Of a stretch of 64,000 nt of DNA, positions 46,199 to 55,678 are shown one piece after another. The stretch is from Comamonas testosteroni. Its GTDB lineage: Bacteria > Pseudomonadota > Gammaproteobacteria > Burkholderiales > Burkholderiaceae_C. Numbering within the stretch: position 1 is the stretch's first letter; each line of letters begins with the position of its first letter. Position numbers and translations under genes: made by a program. Below the pieces are notes generated by a model. That model was not told the origin of the DNA, made no database searches, and saw nothing but the letters and a program-made list of their open reading frames with translations. Location of the stretch: positions 1,798,001 to 1,862,000 of the forward strand of contig CP044131.1 in NCBI GenBank assembly GCA_008727115.1. The letters are read 5' to 3'.

Positions 46199-47638
46199 AT
46201 GATCATCACATTTCACGGTGCAGCGCAGTCGGTGACGGGGTCTTGCTTTCTGGTGGAGGCCCACGGCTGCCGGTTTCTGATTGATTGCGGCATGGCACAG
46301 GGCGGCCGCGAGGGCGATGAGCACAACCGAGAGGCTTTTGCCTTTGATGCGTCGCGCATTGATTTTGTGGTGCTGACTCATGCGCATATCGACCACAGCG
46401 GGCTGCTGCCCAAGCTGGCGGCCAACGGGTTCAAGGGTGCGGTGTATTGCACGCTGGCGACCAAGGATTTGCTGGAAGTGCTGCTCAGCGACAGCGCCCA
46501 TATTCAGCAGATGGAGGCCGAGCGTTACGCCAAGCGCGCAGCCAAGCATGCTTCCAAGGACCATGGCGATGCCAAAAGACGCGGTCACGGTGATGGCAGC
46601 ACTTGGGACGGCCAGCCGCTGTACACGCTGGCGCATGTGGCAAGAGTCATGGAGCTGGTGCAGGCCAAGCCTTATGGCAAGCAGTTTGAGCCGCATCCAT
46701 CGGTCAAGCTGCGCTTTCAGGATGCGGGTCATATTCTGGGTTCGGCCATTGCCGAGCTGTGGCTGGCCGATGGCAAGGGCCACCGCAAAAAGCTGGTCGC
46801 CAGTGGTGATCTGGGCCAGCCTGGGCGCGTGATCTTGCGCGATCCGGTCACAGTCGCCGAAGCCGATGTGCTGCTGATTGAATCCACCTACGGTGACCGA
46901 CTGCACAAGAACACCGACGATACGCTGAACGAGCTGGTGGAAGTGGTCACGCGCACGGCGCCGCAAGGCAATGTGATCATTCCGGCGTTTGCCGTGGGCC
47001 GCACGCAGGAGCTGCTCTATCACTTCATGCAGCTCATCGAGCAGGGGCGTTTGCCGCCGGTGGAGATTTTTGTGGATTCGCCCATGGCGGTGGCGGCCAC
47101 AGAGATCACGCTCAAGCATTTCTCGCTGTTTGATGAGGAAGCCAAGCAACTGCTGGGCACGGCAAAGCAGTTCAAGGAATCGGCCCACATCCATTTCATC
47201 AGCGATGTGCAGGACTCCATCAAGCTCAACCGGATCAAGAATGGCGCGGTCATCATCTCGGCCAGCGGCATGTGTGATGCGGGGCGGGTGCTTCACCATC
47301 TGCACAACAACCTCTCGCGGCCCGAGTGTGCGGTGGTGATCTGCGGCTTTCAGGCCGAAGGTTCGCTGGGCCGCAGGCTGGTGGATGGCGTCAAGCAGGT
47401 GCGCATGTTTGGCGATGATGTCAATGTGCGTGCCAGCGTGCATACGCTGGGCGGGTTCTCTGCCCATGCCGACCAGAAAGCCCTGCTGGATTGGGCGGCG
47501 GCGTTTTCTCCGGCGCCTGCGCAGACCTTTGTGGTGCATGGCGAGATAGAAGCGGCCCACGCGCTGGCCAGGCAGCTCAAAGAGCAGTTTGCTTTCAATG
47601 TGCAAGTGCCGGAGCTGGGGCAGCGCTTTGAGATTTGA
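46199..47638 (+). CDS. MBL-fold beta-CASP ribonuclease
   Basis: A 479-residue protein of the YSH1/RNase J-like beta-CASP branch, common in bacteria as a putative exoribonuclease. The metal-binding motif is THAHIDHSG, with further ligands in FQDAGHILGSA and ASGDLG. The beta-CASP cap covers about residues 210-350 (IPAFAVGRTQELL, ISASGMCDAGR), and the last motifs are FSAHADQ and VHGE. The ATG at 46199 gives the canonical MIITFHGAAQSVTGSC start. It follows hrpA by about 90 bp on the same strand, so the two may form an RNA-processing pair. Confidence 0.93.
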   Translation: MIITFHGAAQSVTGSCFLVEAHGCRFLIDCGMAQGGREGDEHNREAFAFDASRIDFVVLTHAHIDHSGLLPKLAANGFKGAVYCTLATKDLLEVLLSDSAHIQQMEAERYAKRAAKHASKDHGDAKRRGHGDGSTWDGQPLYTLAHVARVMELVQAKPYGKQFEPHPSVKLRFQDAGHILGSAIAELWLADGKGHRKKLVASGDLGQPGRVILRDPVTVAEADVLLIESTYGDRLHKNTDDTLNELVEVVTRTAPQGNVIIPAFAVGRTQELLYHFMQLIEQGRLPPVEIFVDSPMAVAATEITLKHFSLFDEEAKQLLGTAKQFKESAHIHFISDVQDSIKLNRIKNGAVIISASGMCDAGRVLHHLHNNLSRPECAVVICGFQAEGSLGRRLVDGVKQVRMFGDDVNVRASVHTLGGFSAHADQKALLDWAAAFSPAPAQTFVVHGEIEAAHALARQLKEQFAFNVQVPELGQRFEI

Positions 47639-47705
47639 GCGCTGGAACTGCTCAGAGCAGCCGACAGGCAGGCAAGGCCGTTGAAAACGCGGCAGACTTG
47701 GTGCC

Positions 47706-48215
47706 ATGTTCTGGAGCCGTCCGCTGCTTGTTGCCGAGCAGGCCTTTGTCCATCGCTTCTTTGGCGCGTCCCTGGATGTGCTGCTGCCGCGTATGCGGCT
47801 GTATTTGCGGCGGCTGGGCGATACGCGGCGTGCGCTGTCCATGAATGGCGGCAGGCTGTATCTGCCGCGCCAGTTTTTTGAAGAATCCAATCCCGCAAGG
47901 CCACTGCGCCTTGCGCATCCACTGGTGGCAGGCATTTTTGCGCATGAGTTGCTGCACCAGTGGCAGCGCCTGCAGGGGCGCAAAGTCACGCGTGAAGCGC
48001 TGCGCTTGCAGCTGCACGCGATATGCCTCAAGAGCGACCCCTATGCCTATACCTGCGGTGGCGATGAGCAGGCCATGCTGGAGGTCTTTTTGCAGGCCTC
48101 GGTAGAGCAGCAGGGGCAGATCTGGCAAGACCACGTAAGTGCCGTCATTGCGGGTAGAGCACTGGCTTGCATGCAGGCGGTGCAGCGTCATGTCTGCGCC
48201 GAATCAGTCAGCTGA
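47706..48215 (+). CDS. Small HExxH protein, putative zinc metallopeptidase
   Basis: A 169-residue basic protein with a zinc-peptidase-like helix, FAHELLHQWQ (residues about 79-88), preceded by GGRLYLPRQFF. This resembles the core of DUF4157-type or other compact metallopeptidase folds. The third ligand is not obvious; Glu or His in the DEQAMLEV region is possible. No signal peptide is seen. It begins 67 bp after the beta-CASP gene on the same strand. The identity is unrecognised; the call rests on the motif alone. Confidence 0.65.
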   Translation: MFWSRPLLVAEQAFVHRFFGASLDVLLPRMRLYLRRLGDTRRALSMNGGRLYLPRQFFEESNPARPLRLAHPLVAGIFAHELLHQWQRLQGRKVTREALRLQLHAICLKSDPYAYTCGGDEQAMLEVFLQASVEQQGQIWQDHVSAVIAGRALACMQAVQRHVCAESVS

Positions 48216-48231
48216 ATATTGGCCGTTTCGG

Positions 48232-48756
48232 TTAGATATTGCCGACAGGGTTGAAGGCCGAGATCAAATCCTGATCCGAGACTTCACGGGCAGCACCAAA
48301 GCCCGCCACATGCCTGCCTGCGCTGATCGTGATGCACATGAAGCGAAAGTCGCCCAGCTGGGTCATGGGTTCGGCTTCCGGAAAGCGAGCCAGATAACAG
48401 GCCTTGGCGGCTTGACACAGCAGGCTTTGCGGCGGCGGGGTGGAGGCTACGCCTGTCATGCTGACCCGCTCCAGTGCATGCACACCCTGGCCCGACACTT
48501 CCGCTGCAACCATCATCAGGCTGATGGCCGGATGTGCCTGCATGGCTGCGGTATGGGCTGCCAGCGCACTGACGTGGATGACCAGGCAGGAGAAATCGCT
48601 GCACCAGGCCCAAGGCACAAATGACAGGCCGGGTGAAGGGACAGCCGAAGCAGAAAAATCAGCCAGCGGCTGCACGGCAAGGGCTGCCGTACGCCGTGAA
48701 TGAAGCAGTTCGCGCAGCGACTGTTGCAGGCGGGATTCATGGAGCATGGATGCCAT
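48232..48756 (-). CDS. Pyridoxamine 5'-phosphate oxidase-like (HugZ-type) FMN-binding protein
   Basis: About 174 residues if started at the ATG at 48756; an extension to 48825 is possible but not family-like. The split-barrel pattern LRELLHSRRTAALAV, a long strand region and LGDFRFMCITISAGRHVAGFGAAREV at the end (positions 48259-48336) are typical of the HugZ/PNPOx-like family. Members bind FMN or heme. Here neither a heme histidine nor the pyridoxal site can be confirmed. The gene is convergent with the preceding one. Confidence 0.75.
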   Translation of the reverse strand: MASMLHESRLQQSLRELLHSRRTAALAVQPLADFSASAVPSPGLSFVPWAWCSDFSCLVIHVSALAAHTAAMQAHPAISLMMVAAEVSGQGVHALERVSMTGVASTPPPQSLLCQAAKACYLARFPEAEPMTQLGDFRFMCITISAGRHVAGFGAAREVSDQDLISAFNPVGNI

Positions 48757-48924
48757 GCTAAGCGACTCTGCGGCGAACCGTGGGTCTGCGCCTGGGTCAC
48801 CTGGGTGACGAAGTCTTGGGGCCATCCCGGATGCCGGATAAGAGGTCGAGACCTAGTCTTGCGGCTTGCTAGTCCTTCTGGACTATGTGCGTCTCGCTGT
48901 ATCTCATTCACGGATGTCCGACCC

Positions 48925-50613
48925 ATGCCCGCTCACCACCCGTTCTGGCCCAACCGCCTGCCTCACTCCATCACCGTTCCAGCGACCAGTGTCTGGGACA
49001 ATCTGGCCATCAATGCCAGACGCTATCCGGACAAGCCCGCGTTGGTGTTTCTGGGCCGCACGACGACCTATGGCCAGCTGTGCGAGGGCACGGAGCGCAT
49101 GGCGGCTTATCTGCACCGCTTGGGCGTGAGCAAGGGCGACCGGGTCATCTTGCTGATGCAAAACAGCGCTCAGCTGGTGCTGGCGCATTACGCCATCATG
49201 CGTGCCAACGCGGTGGTGGTCCCGGTCAACCCCATGAATATGGCCGAGGAGCTCAAGCACTACATCACGGACTCCGGTGCCAAAGTCGCCATCACCACGG
49301 CGGACCTGGCGCTGGAGCTGGCCAAGGCCAGCAATGCACTGGAGCCTCAGCAAGCGCTGGAGCACATGGTGGTGACACAGTTCACCGATGGCTTTGATGC
49401 CGATGTACAAGGTGTGAATGCTCTGCCCGAGGCATGGCACAGCTGGCTGTTGAGCGAGAGGGAGCCGGCCCAGCTGCAAGGCGGGCAGGTTCATGCCTGG
49501 ACTCAGGCGCTGGCTTGCGAGGATGAGCCAGAGCCTCACCAAGTGGGGCGCGATGATCTGGCGGTGCTGCCTTACACCAGCGGCACGACAGGCAATCCCA
49601 AAGGCTGCATGCACCTGCACAGAAGCATCAACCACAACGCCATCGCCGGCGCTCTCTGGGGGACAGGTACGAGCGAGAGCGTGGTGCTTGCCGTGGTTCC
49701 CATGTTTCACATCACGGGCATGGTCTCTGTGCTGCACAGTGCCATCTACATGGGCGCAACGCTGGTCATCATGCCGCGCTGGGAGCGCGAGCTGGCAGGG
49801 CGGCTGATCTCTCACTACCAGGTCACCAGCTGGACCAATATTCCCACCATGGTGATTGACCTGCTGGGCAGTCCCAACTTTGCATCGTTTGATCTGTCCA
49901 GCCTCAAATACATCGGCGGCGGCGGCGCGGCCATGCCGCAAGCGGTGGCTCAGCGGCTATTGGAGCAGTACGGCCTGCGCTTTTGCGAAGGCTATGGCCT
50001 GACGGAGACTGCTGCGCCATCGCACAGCAACCCGCCCGACCATCCCAAGCAGCAATGTCTGGGGATTCCCTTCATGAGCACGGATGCACGTGTCATCAGC
50101 CCGGATACGCTGCAGGAAGTGCCGCAAGGGGAGCAAGGCGAGATCGTGGTTCATGGCCCCGAAGTCTTCGAAGGCTACTGGCAGCGCCCCGAGGCGACCG
50201 AGCAAAGCTTCATGGAGCTGGACGGCAAGCGCTTTTTCCGTACCGGCGATCTGGGGCATGTGGATGAGGAGGGCTACTTCTTCATCACCGACCGGCTCAA
50301 GCGCATGATCAATGCCAGCGGCTTCAAGGTTTGGCCCGCCGAGGTGGAGTCCTTGATGTTCCGTCATCCGGCCATTCAAGAGGCTTGCGTGATTTCGGCC
50401 AAAGATGCCTATCGCGGTGAAACCGTCAAGGCCGTGGTCGTGCTGCGCGCCGGGCATGAGGCCACGACACAAGAGCAAATCATCGACTGGTGCCACAGCA
50501 ATATGGCGGTCTACAAGGCACCGCGTCTGGTGCAGTTTGTGACGGCCTTGCCCAAGAGCGGCAGTGGCAAGGTGATGTGGCGCATGCTGCAGGAGCAGGA
50601 AGCAACTGCTTGA
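48925..50613 (+). CDS. AMP-dependent acyl-CoA synthetase (FadD-like)
   Basis: A 562-residue adenylating enzyme that activates a fatty or aromatic acid to the acyl-CoA. The motifs are complete: the P-loop YTSGTTGNPKGCMHLH, GYGLTETAA, RTGDLGHVDEEGYF and the C-terminal KSGSGKVMWR lysine. The ATG at 48925 (MPAHHPFWPNRLP) is chosen over the long in-frame extension from 48700, which is not protein-like. The length matches medium/long-chain acyl-CoA ligases. Substrate is unknown. Its end lies 15 nt from selC on the opposite strand. Confidence 0.93.
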   Translation: MPAHHPFWPNRLPHSITVPATSVWDNLAINARRYPDKPALVFLGRTTTYGQLCEGTERMAAYLHRLGVSKGDRVILLMQNSAQLVLAHYAIMRANAVVVPVNPMNMAEELKHYITDSGAKVAITTADLALELAKASNALEPQQALEHMVVTQFTDGFDADVQGVNALPEAWHSWLLSEREPAQLQGGQVHAWTQALACEDEPEPHQVGRDDLAVLPYTSGTTGNPKGCMHLHRSINHNAIAGALWGTGTSESVVLAVVPMFHITGMVSVLHSAIYMGATLVIMPRWERELAGRLISHYQVTSWTNIPTMVIDLLGSPNFASFDLSSLKYIGGGGAAMPQAVAQRLLEQYGLRFCEGYGLTETAAPSHSNPPDHPKQQCLGIPFMSTDARVISPDTLQEVPQGEQGEIVVHGPEVFEGYWQRPEATEQSFMELDGKRFFRTGDLGHVDEEGYFFITDRLKRMINASGFKVWPAEVESLMFRHPAIQEACVISAKDAYRGETVKAVVVLRAGHEATTQEQIIDWCHSNMAVYKAPRLVQFVTALPKSGSGKVMWRMLQEQEATA

Positions 50614-50628
50614 AGGCAAGAAGGGAGA

Positions 50629-50724
50629 TGGCGGAAAGCAGCTGGAGTCGAACCAACCCGGGAGCGGCTGACGCCCCCCACCGGGTTTGAAGCCCGGCCG
50701 CGCCACCGGGCACGATTGCCTTCC
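50629..50724 (-). tRNA. selC: tRNA-Sec (anticodon UCA)
   Basis: 96 nt including an encoded CCA end. The acceptor stem is 8 bp (GGAAGGCA with TGCTTTCC), as in bacterial tRNA-Sec. The anticodon arm CCGGGCTTCAAACCCGG carries TCA (plus-strand TGA at 50688-50690). A long variable arm and the T-loop GGTTCGACTCC follow. It matches E. coli selC in layout and length (95 nt). It lies about 180 bp past selB on the same strand. Confidence 0.97.
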
Positions 50725-50904
50725 TTATTGGCAAGAGCTGCTGGAAATCTCGGCAACTCTTGTAAAAGACAGGAAACTGATTGTAGCCAGCAATCATGGT
50801 GTTGCCGCGATCCACTGCGACAAAGCCCCAGTGCGCAGTGCTTTATCAATTTGATAGTGCGTTGGGCAGGCTGGATATGGGCTAGACCTGATTTTGTGAG
50901 TCAT

Positions 50905-52830
50905 TCAGTGGGCGGAGCTCTTCCACTTCACGTCGGGGCGCAACAGGTGTGCGTCGCGCACGCGCCGGGTATAGCCGATACGGTCAAAGAATTCGAGGAT
51001 TTGAATGGCGCGCTTGCGCCCCAGCCCCGTGGCATCGCGGAAGGCGGCAGCCTCTACCTCGGCTTTGCTGTGCTTGCCCGCCAGCTCGGCAATCAGACTG
51101 GCCAGCTCGTCCATGCGGGCCGGTGCGTAGAACAAATCCTTGATGACCTGAAACACCAGGCCCTGGCGCGAGAGCTTTTTGAGCAACTGGCGCACCACTT
51201 CTTCGCCGGCACCATGCTCGCGCGCCAGGTCACGAACCCAGGGTGGGTCGTAGCGGCCAGCAGCAATGGCGGGCAGCAGTTTCTCGGCCAGCGTCTGCTC
51301 TGCGCTGCTCAGCTGAACGCTGTGCTGAGGCAGGTGCAGCCAGGCCCCGGTGCTGCTGAGCAGCTTTTGCTCCAGCAGTGCATCGATCAGGCCCTGGTAG
51401 AGCGAGTCATAGCTGCTTTGCTGCAGGCCGGGCAGGGCCATGCGGCGCAGGCGAGGTGCGTTGACGCCGGGCTCGTCCGGAGACTTTTCATGAAACCGCG
51501 TGAGACTGTCGATCACCTGTGTCTGCAACTGTTGCCAGCGCTGCTGGCCCAGGATCAGCGCATCGCCTGCAGCGGCAGGCAGCTCGATGGTGTGCGCCAG
51601 GCTGGCATCCTGAAGGGCATGGCCGCTCAGCCGCATGAGCTGAGAGCGTGCAATGCCATGCGGGGCTTGCGCAATCAGTGCCGTGAAGTCATGGCGGGTG
51701 ATGAGCTGCTCCATGGCATCCAGATAGGCCATGCGCTCTGCGCTGCGGCGTTTTCGCGCCGGTGCGTAGGGATCAAGCACCATGCCGCCGGCAATGGTGC
51801 GACTGGCCTGGGCATTGCGCAAAATGATGCGATCGCCAGGCAGTGCAAGGACGGGGCTGTCGAGCACCAGCTGTACGCGTGCTTCTGTGCCGGGCTCGAT
51901 GGCTTCGTCTTGCAGCAGGGCCACGTGAGCGGTGGTGTGCTTGGTACCCAAATGCACGTGCACGGGTGTCCATTGCGTGAGCTGAGGCGCTTCGCTGAGC
52001 AGGTGCAGGTGCAGGTCTATGCGGTCGGTTGCCTGCATCAGGCGCGCATCCAGGATCCAGTCGCCGCGCTCGATTTCTTCTTTGGTGATGCCTGCAAGAT
52101 TCAGGGCACAACGCTGGCCTGCCGAGCCGGTTTCGCTGCTCTGGTTTTGTGCATGAATGCTGCGCACGCGCACGGACTGCCCGGTACCGGAATGCACCAG
52201 GGTATCGCCTGCCTTGACCACGCCGTTGAAGACGGTGCCAGTGACCACCGTGCCCTGACCGGGCAGTGTGAAGGCGCGATCCACGGCGAGGCGGAACAGG
52301 CCATCCCGGGGGCGGGCATTCATCATTTGTGCCTGCACATGCAGATGGTCGCGCAGCGCCTGCACGCCCGCATCGCCGGCCTGCGCGGCATTGGTCTCGA
52401 AGATGGGGCTGTCAGCAAGGGCCGTGACGCTGAGAATGGCCTCGATTTCGTGGCGTACATCGGCAATGCGCCCGGGCAGCACACGGTCGACCTTGGTCAG
52501 CGCCACGCTGCCGCGACGCACGCCCAGCAGTTGGAGGATTTCAAGGTGTTCTATGGTCTGGGGCATGACGCCGTCATCGGCAGCGACGACCAGCAGCGCA
52601 TGGTCGATGCCCACGGCGCCAGCGGCCATGGTGTGAACAAATTTCTCGTGACCCGGCACGTCGATGATGCCCAGTACATCCCCATTGGGCAAAGGGCTGT
52701 AGGCATAGCCCAATTCGATGGAGATGCCGCGGGCCTTTTCTTCCTTGAGGCGGTCGGTCTCCACGCCTGTGAGGGCGCGTACCAGCGTGGTTTTGCCGTG
52801 GTCGATATGGCCTGCGGTTCCGATGATCAT
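50905..52830 (-). CDS. selB: Selenocysteine-specific elongation factor
   Basis: A 641-residue GTPase that delivers Sec-tRNA to UGA codons marked by a SECIS hairpin. G1 is [11 protein letters not shown]3 DVPGHEKF, and G4 TKVD. EF-Tu-like domains follow, then four C-terminal winged-helix domains that bind the SECIS (residues about 370-641, ending [14 protein letters not shown]). Length is close to E. coli SelB (614). It lies downstream of selA with an 82-bp spacer containing a palindromic repeat, and upstream of selC. Confidence 0.97.
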   Translation of the reverse strand: MIIGTAGHIDHGKTTLVRALTGVETDRLKEEKARGISIELGYAYSPLPNGDVLGIIDVPGHEKFVHTMAAGAVGIDHALLVVAADDGVMPQTIEHLEILQLLGVRRGSVALTKVDRVLPGRIADVRHEIEAILSVTALADSPIFETNAAQAGDAGVQALRDHLHVQAQMMNARPRDGLFRLAVDRAFTLPGQGTVVTGTVFNGVVKAGDTLVHSGTGQSVRVRSIHAQNQSSETGSAGQRCALNLAGITKEEIERGDWILDARLMQATDRIDLHLHLLSEAPQLTQWTPVHVHLGTKHTTAHVALLQDEAIEPGTEARVQLVLDSPVLALPGDRIILRNAQASRTIAGGMVLDPYAPARKRRSAERMAYLDAMEQLITRHDFTALIAQAPHGIARSQLMRLSGHALQDASLAHTIELPAAAGDALILGQQRWQQLQTQVIDSLTRFHEKSPDEPGVNAPRLRRMALPGLQQSSYDSLYQGLIDALLEQKLLSSTGAWLHLPQHSVQLSSAEQTLAEKLLPAIAAGRYDPPWVRDLAREHGAGEEVVRQLLKKLSRQGLVFQVIKDLFYAPARMDELASLIAELAGKHSKAEVEAAAFRDATGLGRKRAIQILEFFDRIGYTRRVRDAHLLRPDVKWKSSAH

Positions 52831-52841
52831 GGTTTGCTAAA

Positions 52842-52891
52842 TTTTTGATAGCTGTTTGCGCTTATGTATCAAGCGCTAGAGGCTGTTTTTA
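52842..52891. repeat. Dispersed palindromic repeat, copy D, between selA and selB
   Basis: TTTTTGATAGCTGTTTGCGC, a short loop, then AAGCGCTAGAGGCTGTTTTTA. Right-arm mismatches leave a weaker stem than copies A and B. It fills most of the selA-selB spacer, so it may reduce but not abolish readthrough from selA into selB. Confidence 0.65.
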
Positions 52892-52912
52892 TATTAATAA
52901 TTGCGGGTGGGT

Positions 52913-54352
52913 TCAGGCCAGTTGCTGCAGTTGCTCGATAAACTGGGCTTGTGACGAGACCTCGAGACAGCGCAGATCCAGCCAGAAGGCATCGTCATGC
53001 AGTCGTCCGATCACGGGGCGAGGCAGGGCGCGAAAGCGTGCTTCAAGCTGGGTCAGCTGGCGGCCGGCCTGCTTGCCGCTGGCCGGATAGATCTTGAGGC
53101 CAAAGCTGGGCAGGTTTTCTACGGGCAGGGCGCCGCTGCCGATCTGGCTGTGCATGACGGCGCTTTCCACCACAAACCCTTGTCCCAAGGCTTGCTGAAG
53201 CAAGGGCTTCAACAACTCGGCCTGGGTTTGCATGTCGCTCGCCTGGCGTGTGAACAGGCGCAGCGTGGTCAGCTCTTGCGCCAGCGTCTCCGGGTTCAGG
53301 TACAGGCGCAGCGTGGGCTCCAGCGCCGCCAGCGTGATCTTGCCCACGCGCAATGCGCGCTTGAGCGGGTTTTTCTTGATCTGGGCAATTAGCTCCTTCT
53401 TGCCCACGATGATGCCGGCCTGGGGGCCGCCCAGGAGCTTGTCGCCACTAAAGGTGACGATGTCGGCCCCGGACTCCACGGTTTCGCGCACGGTGACTTC
53501 GTAGGGCAGTCCCCAGTCACGCATATCGATCAGTGTGCCGCTGCCCAGGTCCACAATCATGGGCAGCTTGTGTTCATGTGCAATGTTTGCGACATCGGCA
53601 TCGCTGACGGCCTTGGTGAACCCGGTGATGGCGTAGTTGCTGCAGTGCACTTTCATCAGTGCGGCGGTGTTTTCGCTGATGGCTTCTGCATAGTCTTTTT
53701 CATGCGTGCGGTTGGTGGTTCCAACCTCCACCAGCTTGGCGCCTGCGCGGGTCATGACGTCGGGGATGCGGAAGGCGCCGCCAATTTCCACCAGCTCGCC
53801 ACGCGAGACGATGACTTCCTTGCTTAGCGCCAGGGTAGACAGCACCAGCAGCACGGCCGCGGCATTGTTGTTGACAACGGTGGAGGCCTCGGCGCCGGTC
53901 AGTTCGCAGATCAGTGACTCCACCAGGTCATCGCGGTCGCCGCGTCCGCCGTCGGCCAGGTCGTATTCCAGGTTGGCGGGCGCGCTCATGGCTTGCACCA
54001 CGGCATCGATGGCCGCTTGTGGCAGCAAGGCTCGGCCCAGGTTGGTGTGCAGCACCGTACCGGTGAGGTTGAACACGGGCTGCAGGCGCGGCGCAAAGCG
54101 TGTCTGCAGCTGCTTATGGGCACTTTGCACAATGCTGGCGATGTCGGCTTGCACCACTTGTACGGCTTGGTCAGCCGGGCTCAGAAGCTGCCGGCGCAGT
54201 CCTGTCAGCACCTCGCGGACAGCCTTGGTACATGCATCCAGGCCATAGGACTCGCGCAGCGCCATCATCTCGGCTGTGAGCAAGACCTTGTCTACGGCGG
54301 GGAGCTGAGAGGGGTGCGAGATTTCAGGGGCAGTCGCTGCGTTATTGCTCAT
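52913..54352 (-). CDS. selA: L-seryl-tRNA(Sec) selenium transferase
   Basis: A 479-residue PLP enzyme that converts Ser-tRNA(Sec) to Sec-tRNA(Sec) with selenophosphate, acting as a homodecamer in E. coli. The PLP lysine lies in VTFSGDKLLGGPQAG. Other marks are LGRALLPQAA, NNNAAAVLLVL and SRGELVEIGGAFRIPDV. Length fits the family (about 460). A terminator and a MITE-like element separate it from fdhE upstream, so selA-selB probably have their own promoter. selD, needed for selenophosphate, is not in the window. Confidence 0.97.
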   Translation of the reverse strand: MSNNAATAPEISHPSQLPAVDKVLLTAEMMALRESYGLDACTKAVREVLTGLRRQLLSPADQAVQVVQADIASIVQSAHKQLQTRFAPRLQPVFNLTGTVLHTNLGRALLPQAAIDAVVQAMSAPANLEYDLADGGRGDRDDLVESLICELTGAEASTVVNNNAAAVLLVLSTLALSKEVIVSRGELVEIGGAFRIPDVMTRAGAKLVEVGTTNRTHEKDYAEAISENTAALMKVHCSNYAITGFTKAVSDADVANIAHEHKLPMIVDLGSGTLIDMRDWGLPYEVTVRETVESGADIVTFSGDKLLGGPQAGIIVGKKELIAQIKKNPLKRALRVGKITLAALEPTLRLYLNPETLAQELTTLRLFTRQASDMQTQAELLKPLLQQALGQGFVVESAVMHSQIGSGALPVENLPSFGLKIYPASGKQAGRQLTQLEARFRALPRPVIGRLHDDAFWLDLRCLEVSSQAQFIEQLQQLA

Positions 54353-54386
54353 GGCCTAGTTTTTCGGAATCGTTCGGAAAAAGGAA

Positions 54387-54412
54387 AAGGCGGCAGGGTG
54401 TCCTGCCGCCTT
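54387..54412 (-). terminator. Terminator between fdhE and selA
   Basis: An 11-bp stem (AAGGCGGCAGG with CCTGCCGCCTT) and loop GTGT. On the minus strand it is followed by TTTTCCTTTTT, so it should stop transcription coming from fdhE just before selA (start 54352). Confidence 0.75.
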
Positions 54413-54444
54413 CATTATGGTGGCGGTTGGCGCCAGCGATGGCT

Positions 54445-54714
54445 GAGAACGTGTTGACGAACTCCTCGCGCCGCGACAGCGGCTTTGCGGGATGGGATGC
54501 AAGGCGCAACACCGCAGCAATAGCCGTGCTATTGCGAGGATTTGCAACGCCGCAGATCGCCCGCAAAGCCACTGTCCCGCAGGGTTGGAGTGAAATCGGG
54601 CGATTTCTGCGCGCTGGCCCTTGCTTGCACCCCGGTGCAAGCGGTGGAGCATCGCTTCGAACTCATCCCGATTGCACTCCAACGCGGCTGCGTAGAGATC
54701 GTCAACACGTTCTT
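54445..54714. mobile_element. MITE-like element with about 20-bp terminal inverted repeats
   Basis: The ends are GAGAACGTGTTGACGAACTC (54445-54464) and the inverted GAGATCGTCAACACGTTCTT (54695-54714); they match at 18 of 20 positions, with 15 perfect. Two further inverted repeats are nested inside: GACAGCGGCTTTGCGGG with CCCGCAAAGCCACTGTC (54475 and 54560), and GTTGGAGTGAAATCGGG with CCCGATTGCACTCCAAC (54584 and 54667). Small palindromes occur too (GCTTGCACCCCGGTGCAAGC). It encodes no protein. It begins at the fdhE stop codon. Confidence 0.65.
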
Positions 54715-55678
54715 ATGCCGCCGGGTCCACCAGCTCGTTGCTGGCTTCGCCTTGCTGCTCTTCGGCCACTGCGACAAACAGCAAAGGGTTGGCACTGGCG
54801 CGCTGAAACTGGGTTTCGCTCATCAGCAGATCCAGCATCAGGGTGGCCAGGTCGTCGGCCAGTGGCTCGACCATGGGATTCTTTTCCTGGTTGACGATCT
54901 TGCGATAGCTTCCGCATTCGTCGCAGGTTTCGGCCAGAACTTCTTCACCCGCACCTTCGATGCCTTGGTAGTGAATGCCCTTGGTCGATTCGCAGTGTGT
55001 GCATTTGACGCGCACGGTATGCCATTCGCAGGCGCAGGTGCCGCAATGGGCGTAGCGATGGCCTGCGACCTTGCCGCCGATGCGAATGATGCTGGCCACG
55101 GGTTCGCTGGAGCAGACGGGGCAGATGCTGGCAGGGTCTGTGAAAGGTATGTCACGAACACTCAGGCCGGCGGAGCGCTTGGTAAACACCACCTGCAGGG
55201 CCGCCATGATGAAGGGGGCCATGCCGACATGGCGGGCTGCCACTTCTTTTTGCAGCAGCTTCTTGGCGATGTCGTCGCGCGTTTCGGGTGAGAGGTTGCG
55301 CAGCTCCTTGATCAGGGGCTGCAGGGGCTGGGGCAGACCTTCGCTGCCTTGCAGCGTGTCCAGCATATTGTTCAGTACGGTCTGCCAGGCAGGGTCGATG
55401 TTGTCCACTGCGGGCAGCAGTGGCATGGAGTGCTCCTGGGCGCGGGCGATGAGTTCTGCATCGGCTGCCTTGACTTCCACAGCACTGACGGCTTTGTGCT
55501 GTGCATCCATGATTTGCGCCACGAACTGAAGATAGTCGGCGATGGGGTTGCCATCGGCGAGCTGACGCACGCGGGCTGCACGCTCGGCAAACAGGCTGCC
55601 GGCTTGCGGTAGAAGGACTCGGGGGAAGCTGGTGTGATCCAGTGCTTCAATTTCACCGGGTTGGAGGATGCGTTGCAT
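54713..55678 (-). CDS. fdhE: Formate dehydrogenase accessory protein FdhE
   Basis: A 321-residue protein from the ATG at 55678 (GGGA six bases upstream); the frame is open to 55735. It is a cytoplasmic rubredoxin-like maturation factor needed for activity of the periplasm-facing formate dehydrogenases. Paired cysteines mark the family: CPVCSSEP, CGTCACEW, CTHC and CDECGSY. It is the fourth gene of the fdnG-fdxH-fdoI cluster. Its stop codon falls within the end of the MITE-like element, and its last residues (VDPAA) may have been altered by that insertion. Confidence 0.93.
   Translation of the reverse strand: MQRILQPGEIEALDHTSFPRVLLPQAGSLFAERAARVRQLADGNPIADYLQFVAQIMDAQHKAVSAVEVKAADAELIARAQEHSMPLLPAVDNIDPAWQTVLNNMLDTLQGSEGLPQPLQPLIKELRNLSPETRDDIAKKLLQKEVAARHVGMAPFIMAALQVVFTKRSAGLSVRDIPFTDPASICPVCSSEPVASIIRIGGKVAGHRYAHCGTCACEWHTVRVKCTHCESTKGIHYQGIEGAGEEVLAETCDECGSYRKIVNQEKNPMVEPLADDLATLMLDLLMSETQFQRASANPLLFVAVAEEQQGEASNELVDPAA

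Noticed and set aside
46112-48031. 639-residue minus-strand ORF antisense to the beta-CASP gene
   Set aside because: It is a shadow of the plus-strand nuclease frame, caused by high GC at third positions; composition is not protein-like and the plus-strand protein has all family motifs.
48700-48924. N-terminal extension of the acyl-CoA synthetase from 48700
   Set aside because: These 75 residues are rich in Cys/Trp/Arg and overlap the start of the opposite gene; the family-like start is at 48925.
50716-52848. 710-residue plus-strand ORF over selB
   Set aside because: It is the antisense shadow of selB, which has complete GTPase motifs and a correct length.
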